Shown here piece after piece: positions 49,925-57,203 of a stretch of 64,000 bases of DNA (its first letter is position 1; each line of letters starts with the position of its first letter). Made by a program: the position numbers and the translations under genes. Source of the stretch: CAWAPS01 sp963783945. Lineage in GTDB: Bacteria; Actinomycetota; Acidimicrobiia; Acidimicrobiales; Palsa-688. The DNA is taken from the NCBI GenBank assembly GCA_963783945.1, contig CAWAPS010000032.1:62001-126000 (forward strand). Reading direction: 5' to 3'. Below the pieces are notes generated by a model. The model had not been told where the DNA came from. It made no database searches and saw nothing but the letters and a program-made list of their open reading frames with translations.

Positions 49925-51166
49925 CTAGTCCCCCTCCGGGATGTCGACGGCGGCTGCGAACGCCTCCAGCGTAGGGGGGATGACCGCCGTCGGCCGGCAC
50001 CACTCGGCGACCACATCTGCCGTTTTCAACCCGTTGCCCGTCACATAGGCCACAACCCGCTCGTCCGGCCGGACCACTCCCGACGCGGCCAGCTGGGCCA
50101 GCGAGGCGATGGTCACCCCGCCCGCGGTCTCGGCGAAGATGCCCTCGGTGCGGGCCAGCAACCGGATGCCCTCAATGATCTCGTCGTCGCTGACCGAGCC
50201 GAAGGACCCGCCGGACTCCCGCACCGCATCGATGGCGTACGGACCGTCTGCCGGGTTGCCGATGGCGAGCGACTTGGCGATGGTGTTCGGCCTGACCGGT
50301 CTGACCACATCGCTGCCCGCCGAGAACGCCCGAGCGACCGGCGAGCACCCGGTGGCCTGGGCCCCGGAGATGCGCACATGGGGCTCCTCTCCCAACAGGC
50401 CCACCTGATGGAGCTCCTTGAACCCCTTGGCCACCTTGGTCAGCTGGCTGCCCGACGCGACCGGTACCACAACGTGATCCGGGGCCCGCCAGCCGAGCTG
50501 CTCGGCGACCTCGAACGCCAGGGTCCTCGACCCCTCGGCGTAGTACGTGCGGATGTTGACGTTGACGAACGCCCAGGACGGGTGCTCGCCGGCGAGCTCG
50601 GCGCACAGCCGGTTGACGTCGTCGTAGGTGCCGTCCACCGCCACGAGTCGGCCGCCGAACACCGCGGTTGCGACGATCTTGCCGGGCTCGAGGTCGGAGG
50701 GGATCACGACCACTGATTCCATGCCGGCGTGAGCGGCGTGAGCGGCCACCGAGTTGGCCAGGTTGCCGGTTGAGGCGCAGGCCGCCACTTTGAAGCCCAG
50801 CTCTCGGGCCTTGGTCAGAGCGACAGAAACGACCCGATCCTTGAACGAACCCGTCGGGTTGAGGGTGTCGTTCTTGATCCACAGCTCTCCGAGGCCGAGC
50901 TCGGCGGCGAGCCGGTCGGCGCGGACGAGAGGGGTGAACCCGGCGCCCAGGCTGACCGCCCCCTCGGCTGGAACGGGGAGCAGGTCGGCGTAGCGCCAGA
51001 TGGTGGGGGGGCCGGCGGCCACCTTGTCCCGGGATATGGCTGATTTGATCGCATCGTAGTCGTAGACGACCTCTAGCGGGCCGAAGCACCACTCACACAC
51101 GTGCAACGCTTCCGCCGGGTACGGGCGACCGCATTCCCGGCATCGCAAACCCTCCACGTACGGCAT
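49925..51166 (-). CDS. thrC: Threonine synthase
   Basis: This 413-residue PLP enzyme makes threonine from O-phosphohomoserine. The PLP lysine lies in TLNPTGSFKDRVVSVAL. Substrate and fold segments are ACASTGNLANSVAAHAAHAG and VVPVASGSQLTK. The N-terminus carries two CxxC pairs (LRCRECGRPY and HVCEWCFGPL), a probable zinc ribbon. The ATG at 51166 follows GGAGGG. It is followed 2 nt later by moaD. Confidence 0.93.
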   Translation of the reverse strand: MPYVEGLRCRECGRPYPAEALHVCEWCFGPLEVVYDYDAIKSAISRDKVAAGPPTIWRYADLLPVPAEGAVSLGAGFTPLVRADRLAAELGLGELWIKNDTLNPTGSFKDRVVSVALTKARELGFKVAACASTGNLANSVAAHAAHAGMESVVVIPSDLEPGKIVATAVFGGRLVAVDGTYDDVNRLCAELAGEHPSWAFVNVNIRTYYAEGSRTLAFEVAEQLGWRAPDHVVVPVASGSQLTKVAKGFKELHQVGLLGEEPHVRISGAQATGCSPVARAFSAGSDVVRPVRPNTIAKSLAIGNPADGPYAIDAVRESGGSFGSVSDDEIIEGIRLLARTEGIFAETAGGVTIASLAQLAASGVVRPDERVVAYVTGNGLKTADVVAEWCRPTAVIPPTLEAFAAAVDIPEGD

Positions 51167-51354
51167 TACGTCCCTCCTAGCTGGCTTCATCGAACCGGGC
51201 ATTGGCACCTAGCCCTCCGTGGAAGGCAGGTTGCCGCGGCTTCAAAGGGCCCGTCCCTCAGCCGCTCTTGATGATGTCGCACAACATAATAACCGGTGCT
51301 GGACCGGCCGGCACATCGTTATTGCGAGCTACCGGCCGGAGAGGACACAGCTTC

Positions 51355-52284
51355 GTGGCAGCATGGGGCATGCGGCGCTCGTACGACCATCGAGATTACC
51401 CGCCGCTCCGGGTTCTCGGGGCCAAGCGGGGGCGCCTGGTCTCGGTGTGCCTGCCGGCGCGCAACGAGGCCGGGACGATCGGTCAGACCGTCGGGCTCAT
51501 CCGGAGGGAGCTCATGGATCTCCACCCGATCGTGGACGAGCTGATCGTGATCGACGACGGCTCGAGCGACGCCACCGCTGGTGTGGCAGCGGAGGCCGGC
51601 GCCAGGGTGGTCGAGGCCAAGGGAGTGCTGTCGGCCTACGGAGTGGAGCACGGCAAAGGCCAGGCGATGTGGAAGGGCCTGCACATCTCCTCCGGAGACG
51701 TGGTGGTGTTCTGCGACGCCGACATACGGGAGTTCCACGCCGGCTTCGTGCTCGGTCTGGTGGGCCCCCTGCTGTCGCGCGACGACGTGGCATTTGTGAA
51801 AGCGTTCTACGAGCGTCCCCTGGACGGCCGGCCCGGCGAGGGCGGTCGGGTCACCGAGCTCATGGCCCGGCCGCTCATCTCGGTTTTCTTTCCTCATTTG
51901 AACGACCTGTACCAGCCCCTTTCCGGGGAATGCGCGGCCCGTCGGGACGTCCTGGAAACGGTCCCGTTCGTCGGCGGGTACGGGGTCGACCTGGGCCTGC
52001 TGGTGGACGTGACGGCCCGGTTCGGGAACGCCTCGCTGGTCCAGTCCGATCTCGGCGAGCGAGTGCATCGCAACCGTTCCCTCGCCGAGCTCGGCCCTCA
52101 GGCTCTCGCCGTGCTCCAAGTAGGCCTGCAGCGGGCCGGGGTGGCGGCCGCAGCCACAGCCGGGGCCGGCCCGGATCCTGGCTGGACCACCGAGCTTTTG
52201 CGACCGGGGGTGGAGGCCGCCGCAGTCACCCTGGTCGAGCGGCCGCCTCTGGTCGAGGTGCCGGGCCACCTCAAGACGGCCTGA
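51355..52284 (+). CDS. gpgS: Glucosyl-3-phosphoglycerate synthase-like GT81
   Basis: This roughly 309-residue GT-A glycosyltransferase has LVSVCLPARNEAGTIGQTVG and the IVIDDGSSDAT segment. The metal motif is FCDADIREF, followed by GKGQAMWKGL before it and LYQPLSGECAARRDV and VPFVGGYGVDLGLLVDVTAR after it, all typical of GpgS. It makes glucosyl-3-phosphoglycerate, the first step of glucosylglycerate and methylglucose lipopolysaccharide. The GTG at 51355 follows GGAGAGG; an ATG at 51370 also fits. A glycerate kinase gene on the other strand lies next to it. Confidence 0.88.
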   Translation: MAAWGMRRSYDHRDYPPLRVLGAKRGRLVSVCLPARNEAGTIGQTVGLIRRELMDLHPIVDELIVIDDGSSDATAGVAAEAGARVVEAKGVLSAYGVEHGKGQAMWKGLHISSGDVVVFCDADIREFHAGFVLGLVGPLLSRDDVAFVKAFYERPLDGRPGEGGRVTELMARPLISVFFPHLNDLYQPLSGECAARRDVLETVPFVGGYGVDLGLLVDVTARFGNASLVQSDLGERVHRNRSLAELGPQALAVLQVGLQRAGVAAAATAGAGPDPGWTTELLRPGVEAAAVTLVERPPLVEVPGHLKTA

Positions 52285-52303
52285 TCAGGGTCGACCACAG
52301 CCC

Positions 52304-53308
52304 CTAGGCAGGATCCGCCGATCGCTCCGCCAGGCTGCGGGTCACCAGCTCGGCGACTGCCGAGAGGGTGTCGGAGCGGGCCCGCTCCTCCCCGAAGGCG
52401 CCCACGAGCGTCAGGCATTCGACCGGTTGTTCGTCCTCGGCGTCTCCGGCGATGACGAGGACCGGCACGCCCAGCTCACGGGCCAGGCCGACTACCCCAC
52501 CCACCGCCTTGCCATGGAACGATTCGGCGTCCAGCAGCCCCTCTCCGGTGACCACCAGATCCGCCCCCTCTATCCGCTCGGCCAGGGCGATTCGTTCGGC
52601 CACCAGTTCGAAGCCGGGCAACAGGGTGGCGCCCAGGGCGGCCAGCCCTCCGGCCAGACCGCCGGCGGCGCCCGACCCTTCGATCCGGGAGACGTCGATG
52701 CCGAATCGGTCCACGTAAACCTGGGCCAGTCGTTCCAGCCGCCGGGTGAGGAATTCCACCTGGGCGGCTGACGCTCCCTTTTGGGGAGAAAAGATGGCCG
52801 CCGCGTCGACGAACCTGGTTGTGACGTCACAGGCGACTTCCAGGGTCACCCCGGACAGGCGGCTGTGCGGCTGAAGGGCCTCCAACGCCCCCCATCCGCC
52901 GTCGGTCGTAGCCGATCCCCCCATGCCGACCAGCACCCGGCGGGCCCCGGCTTTGACCGCGGCAGCGATGAGCTGACCCGTGCCGGCGGTATCGGCCTGG
53001 ACCGGGTCATTGGCATCCTTCCCGCCTGCCAGGGCCAGTCCGGACGCCATGGCCATCTCGACCGCCGCCACCTTGCCTCCGTCGAGCTCGTACCAGGCGG
53101 AGTCGAACTGGCCGCCGAGCGGCCCCCGTACCCGGGCCGGCCGGGCCCGGCCGCCGAGGACCGAACAGAACCCTTCGCCCCCATCGGACACGGGCGCCTG
53201 ATCTGCGCTCCAACCAGCCGCCTCCGCGGCCCGCGCCGCCGCCTTCGCGACTTCTGCCGCGCTCGCCGTACCGCGGAACTTGTCGGGGGCCGCTACCAGG
53301 TGGGGCAT
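52304..53308 (-). CDS. Glycerate kinase (GarK/GlxK family)
   Basis: This 334-residue protein has the glycerate-2-kinase pattern: APDKFRGTASAAEVA, PVSDGGEGF, VLVGMGGSATTDGGWGA and VVTGEGLLDAESFHGKAVG. It phosphorylates D-glycerate. Next to gpgS this fits release or recycling of glycerate from glucosylglycerate, an inference. The ATG at 53308 follows GGGAGGCG. It converges with gpgS and diverges from the GT20 gene. Confidence 0.9.
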   Translation of the reverse strand: MPHLVAAPDKFRGTASAAEVAKAAARAAEAAGWSADQAPVSDGGEGFCSVLGGRARPARVRGPLGGQFDSAWYELDGGKVAAVEMAMASGLALAGGKDANDPVQADTAGTGQLIAAAVKAGARRVLVGMGGSATTDGGWGALEALQPHSRLSGVTLEVACDVTTRFVDAAAIFSPQKGASAAQVEFLTRRLERLAQVYVDRFGIDVSRIEGSGAAGGLAGGLAALGATLLPGFELVAERIALAERIEGADLVVTGEGLLDAESFHGKAVGGVVGLARELGVPVLVIAGDAEDEQPVECLTLVGAFGEERARSDTLSAVAELVTRSLAERSADPA

Positions 53309-53389
53309 CGCCTCCCATGTTGCCCGCTTGGCGCCCAAGCGCTCGCCGTTGACAGCAGGTGGCGCGAGGCTGGGTAGGGTCTTGGCCGG

Positions 53390-54778
53390 ATGACACCACC
53401 AAGCGAGCTCGTCGTCCTGTCCAACAGGGGTCCGATCAGTTTCGCCCGCGGCGCCGACGGGAACGTCAAGGCCCGGCGGGCAGCGGGCGGCATGGTCGTC
53501 ACCCTCGGCCCTGGGGTCGAGCGAGACCGAGCCCTGTGGCTAGCCACCGCCACCACCCCGGACGACAGGGAAGGGTCCCGCGGCGGGCGGGTCGACACGG
53601 GTGGCATCCACTTTCAGCCCGTGCTCATCGATCCCGACGACTACCGGGCCTACTACGACGTCATAGCCAACCAGACCCTGTGGTTCTGCCTGCACGGCCT
53701 GTGGGACCTGCCGCGCCGGCCCCGATTCGACCGTCACTGGTGGGCGGCGTGGGAGCGGTTCGTGGCCGTCAGCGAGCAGTTCGCCGAGGCGGCGGCTGAG
53801 GCCACCGGCCCCGGGGGCATCGTTCTGGTCCAGGACTACCAGCTCGCACTGGTTCCGCAGATGCTGGCCAAGCGTCGGCCCGACGTGAGAACCACAGCCT
53901 TCTTGCACACGCCCTGGTGCTCCCCCCAGGAGTTCTCGGTCCTGCCCGACGAGGTAGCGTCTGCTCTCCTGGCCGGCCTGGCCGGCGGCGGAGCGTGTGG
54001 GTTCCATTCCCAACGCTGGGCCGGGGCGTTTGAGCAGTGCTGCTTGGAGATGCTCGGGCGGTCCCCGTCGACCTTCGTGGCCCCCGCCGCCGCTGATATC
54101 GCGGACCTGCGGGGCGTTGCCCTGTCCGGCGAGTGCCAGCGTGAGCTCGACATCCTCGACTCGGAGGTGGGCGATCGACAGCTCATCGTGCGGGTCGATC
54201 GCATCGAGCTCTCCAAGAACGTGACGAGAGGGTTCTGGGCTTTCGACGAGCTGCTCGAGACCCGGCCGGACCTGCGGGGGCGGGTGGTGTTCGCGGCCAT
54301 GGTGTACCCGTCCCGACTGGGTCTGGCGGAGTATCAGGCGTATGGCCAGGAGATTCGCACTTTGGCCGCGCTGGTAAACGCCAAGTGGGGCCGGCCGGGG
54401 TGGACTCCGGTCCTGCTCGATCCTCACGACAATCACACCCGGTCGGTGGCGGCCCTGCGCCGCTTTGACGTCCTCCTCGTCAATCCGGTACGGGACGGAC
54501 TCAATCTGGTGGCCAAGGAAGGACCCGTGATAAACGAGCGGGACGGGGTGGTCGTGCTCAGCCACCAGGCCGGCGCCTGGGACGAGCTGCGCGGCCACGC
54601 GGTGGGGGTCAACCCCTTCGACATCTCCGGGACGGCCGCCGCCTTGGCCCAGGCCATAGACATGCCCCTTGGCGAGCGGGCGGAAAGGGCGGTCGGGCTG
54701 CGCCGAGCCGCTCTCAACCGGACGCCGCTCGACTGGTTCGACGATCAGCTGTCGCGTGCAGCCGTACCGGCGTCCTGA
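53390..54778 (+). CDS. otsA: GT20 trehalose-6-phosphate synthase family
   Basis: This 462-residue GT-B glycosyltransferase of family 20 opens with LVVLSNRGPISFARG and has AAGGMVVTLGPG (the usual GGL is GGM), VQDYQLALVP (HDYH becomes QDYQ), FLHTPWCSP, RVDRIELSKN (Arg and Lys retained) and NPVRDGLNLVAKE. It should make trehalose-6-phosphate from UDP/ADP-glucose and glucose-6-phosphate, though the substituted N-terminal motifs leave a pseudo-glycosyltransferase role possible. The stop overlaps the convergent otsB stop by 34 nt. Confidence 0.85.
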   Translation: MTPPSELVVLSNRGPISFARGADGNVKARRAAGGMVVTLGPGVERDRALWLATATTPDDREGSRGGRVDTGGIHFQPVLIDPDDYRAYYDVIANQTLWFCLHGLWDLPRRPRFDRHWWAAWERFVAVSEQFAEAAAEATGPGGIVLVQDYQLALVPQMLAKRRPDVRTTAFLHTPWCSPQEFSVLPDEVASALLAGLAGGGACGFHSQRWAGAFEQCCLEMLGRSPSTFVAPAAADIADLRGVALSGECQRELDILDSEVGDRQLIVRVDRIELSKNVTRGFWAFDELLETRPDLRGRVVFAAMVYPSRLGLAEYQAYGQEIRTLAALVNAKWGRPGWTPVLLDPHDNHTRSVAALRRFDVLLVNPVRDGLNLVAKEGPVINERDGVVVLSHQAGAWDELRGHAVGVNPFDISGTAAALAQAIDMPLGERAERAVGLRRAALNRTPLDWFDDQLSRAAVPAS

Positions 54779-55515
54779 CCCGGGCCTGGGCTCGGGGTGA
54801 CTCCGGTCAACCGGCGCAGAAACTCCATCGCACCCAGCGGCCCGTCGACCGTCACGTCCGAGGCCGCGATCAGGGCAGGGGGCGTCTCCGGGCTCGCCAC
54901 CGCCACCGCGAGGGTGGACACGCCGGACTCCCGTAGCCGGGCCAGCTCGTGGAAGGCCGGAAGGTCACCCTGGTCGTCACCCACGAAGCACACGGCGGCC
55001 AGCCCAGCGCTCATCTCCGACACCACGGTCCCTTTGTCGGTTTCCACCGGCGGGCGGAGCTCCACCGACATCTTGCCGGGGTGGGCGACCAGACCGCGGG
55101 CCTCGACCTGGCCGGCGGCGAAGCGTTCCACCCAGCCGGCGGTCTGGGGGGCGGTGCGGTAGTGGAGGGTGACGGCCAATCCCTTTTGTTCCACGACCAC
55201 GCCGGGTGGGGCGGAAGACTCTCCATCCCCGGCGGCGGCGGCCACGGCCTCCCTCCAGGGCGCGGCGGCCTCCAGGTCCTGCCGTGGACCCGCTGCTCCT
55301 CGGGACCGCTCCAGCCCGTACAAACCGACCAGTTCGGTCCGTCCCGCGCCTCGGAGATGCCGGGCGAGATAGGTCAGCGGCCGGCCGGATATCACCGCCA
55401 CCCGGGCGTAGCGTTCCGCCAGCTCCCCCAGCAGGTCTGCCGCCCCGGGGAGCGGCTCGGCCTGGTCGAAGTCGGTGACGATCGGGGCGAGGGTTCCGTC
55501 GAAGTCAACGAGCAC
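54745..55515 (-). CDS. otsB: Trehalose-6-phosphate phosphatase
   Basis: This 256-residue HAD phosphatase has motif I LVDFDGTLAPI, motif II VISGR, motif III Lys in ETDKGTVV, and motif IV GDDQGDLPAF. It converts trehalose-6-phosphate to trehalose. The GTG at 55515 leaves motif I right at the start; the frame stays open some way upstream, but there is no good start before a stop. It overlaps the 3' end of the GT20 gene tail to tail by 34 nt. Confidence 0.87.
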   Translation of the reverse strand: MLVDFDGTLAPIVTDFDQAEPLPGAADLLGELAERYARVAVISGRPLTYLARHLRGAGRTELVGLYGLERSRGAAGPRQDLEAAAPWREAVAAAAGDGESSAPPGVVVEQKGLAVTLHYRTAPQTAGWVERFAAGQVEARGLVAHPGKMSVELRPPVETDKGTVVSEMSAGLAAVCFVGDDQGDLPAFHELARLRESGVSTLAVAVASPETPPALIAASDVTVDGPLGAMEFLRRLTGVTPSPGPGQDAGTAARDS

Positions 55516-55565
55516 ACCCGACCGGTCAGGCGCGTCCAGCCACGGTCCCAGGATGGAGGTATCGG

Positions 55566-56144
55566 TCAGGCCTTGGCCGCCAGGTCAGGGCCGATGATCA
55601 GGACCAGGTTCGCCGCCTCCCGGTCGCCTGCCGGGATAGGCGCGCTGGCCGGAGCGGGCACCGTCGGATTCACAGCCGTCGCCGAGAGACCAACCGTCCT
55701 GGCCAGGGCGGCCGCCTCTGCCTGGTAGCCCGGAGTGATGACGTAGATCGCGGAGGCTGTCACGTTTTTGGTGGCATTGTCCGGCGCGAGTGTGTCGTAG
55801 CCCGGGTTCGCCTTGAGCTTTTCGCTCCATTGCTTGGCCACGCCGCTGATCCCAGTCCCGTTGAGCACCGTCAGCTTCACGCTCGAGACCGGCACCAGGG
55901 TGGTGGTCGTGGTCGGTGCCGGGACGGTAGTGGTGGTCGCCGTCGCCGGCTTGTTGGGCTGGGTCGCCCCGTGGGTGGTCGGGGGGGCGGTAGAGGAAGA
56001 GCTGGCCGAAACGGGTTTCCCCGAACGATGGAGCACAGCCACGCCGATCAGGATCACGACCACGATGACCAGGACCGCCTTCAGCGTCTGCGCGCCTCCC
56101 TCACCAGCGCCGCCCGGGTGCCCGGCCCGCCGGGGTGCGTTCAC
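55566..56144 (-). CDS. LytR_C-domain membrane protein (VirR-like)
   Basis: This 192-residue protein has one N-terminal transmembrane helix (VLVIVVVILIGVAVL), a Thr/Pro/Ser-rich linker and a C-terminal LytR_C domain (VKLTVLNGTGISGVAKQWSE). It is coupled to the DUF3263 gene by a 4-nt overlap (GTGA). The same gene order is found as Rv0430-Rv0431 (VirR) in M. tuberculosis, where VirR affects envelope integrity and vesicle release. The 3' end abuts otsB. Confidence 0.88.
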   Translation of the reverse strand: MNAPRRAGHPGGAGEGGAQTLKAVLVIVVVILIGVAVLHRSGKPVSASSSSTAPPTTHGATQPNKPATATTTTVPAPTTTTTLVPVSSVKLTVLNGTGISGVAKQWSEKLKANPGYDTLAPDNATKNVTASAIYVITPGYQAEAAALARTVGLSATAVNPTVPAPASAPIPAGDREAANLVLIIGPDLAAKA

Positions 56145-56410
56145 GTGACCCGCCTTCCGCCGGTCCGGCCGGCCGGTCCGCCTGCGAATCGGGCCCGCCG
56201 GCGCCGGTCCCGATCGCGCCGAAGTCTAAGAACAGTAAGGGGGGCCAGCAACCTCGCCTCGTCATTGTCGATGAGCGCCGCCAGCAGTTCCCGATAGCGG
56301 CTCACGGACAGGCCGAAACGGGCTTTGACCGCGGCCTCCTTGGGGCCCGGCTCGGTCCACCAGGACCCCTCGAATTCGAGGATCGCCCGGTCACGCTCGG
56401 ATAGTCCCAT
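56141..56410 (-). CDS. DUF3263 protein
   Basis: This 89-residue protein begins MGLSERDRAILEFEGSWW and matches the short DUF3263 pattern, with FGLSVSRYRELLAALID and the basic tail RRDRDRRRRARF. Its stop overlaps the start of the LytR_C gene. The pair is conserved in Actinobacteria (Rv0430-Rv0431). The fold suggests a helix-turn-helix-like DNA-binding protein, which remains unproven. Confidence 0.88.
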   Translation of the reverse strand: MGLSERDRAILEFEGSWWTEPGPKEAAVKARFGLSVSRYRELLAALIDNDEARLLAPLTVLRLRRDRDRRRRARFAGGPAGRTGGRRVT

Positions 56411-56701
56411 TTGGATGAGCCTGCCACCCCGGCCCCGTGCGGATCAAGCATTCCTTGCGAATCGAGGGCGCCCGAGCGGCGGGGGATCCTTGATGCGCCT
56501 CTAGCCGGGAGCGCCGCGCCCTGTAGGCGAAGCGGAGAATGCGGCAATTGTCCGGCGCTCTGACCCCTCTCAGGCTCTTGCAGCTGCAAGGCGACGACGC
56601 CTGGCTGACGGCCTTCTCCGTCACGCGGTCGGGGCCGGTGACCGTTGTGGCCGACGGCCTCTTCCTTGCCAGCGGGATGGCCTCGGACAAGACTCGGGGG
56701 T

Positions 56702-57171
56702 ATGGCCGAAACGGGACGCGGGGAGTCTCTCCTCGAGATTGTCCGAAGGACGATGGAAGCCGACGAATGGCCAGTGCATCAGCTTCCTGGCCAGAACGTC
56801 CTTAGCTCGGCCGTATCAGCCGATTCCCTTGAATGGTCGTTGTATGCGGTGACCTTCGAAGAGACCGAACAGGTGGCCATCTACTCGGCCATTCCCATCA
56901 ACGTCCCAGAGGAACGCCGGCTGGCGGCGGCCGAACTGATCACCCGAGCCAACTACGGTCTGCGCCTCGGCAACTTTGAACTCGACTTCTCGGACGGCGA
57001 GTTGCGGTTCAAGACCAGCATCGACGTCGAGGGGGAAGCTTGGCGGAGGGTCAGGTACGCAACCTGCTCTACGCCAATGTCTCGATCACCCAGATGTACC
57101 TGCCCGCCATCGCCGCGGTCGTCGGGTTTCAGGTGGCACCCGCCGACGCCATCAAGCAAGTCGAGGAGTAG
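56702..57171 (+). pseudogene. YbjN-domain protein with a frameshift in a G run
   Basis: The first part (56702 to about 57035) encodes a YbjN-like domain (ESLLEIVRRTMEADEWPV to RFKTSIDVEG). The remaining family sequence (LAEGQVRNLLYANVSITQMY, then LPAIAAVVGFQVAPAD) is in the next frame and ends at a TAG at 57169-57171. The join falls at a GGGGG run at 57031-57035, consistent with a one-base deletion. The gene may be dead, or the base may be a sequencing error. Confidence 0.75.
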
Positions 57172-57203
57172 CGCCTGAACCAGCCGCCGGCGAGAGAGGG
57201 CCT

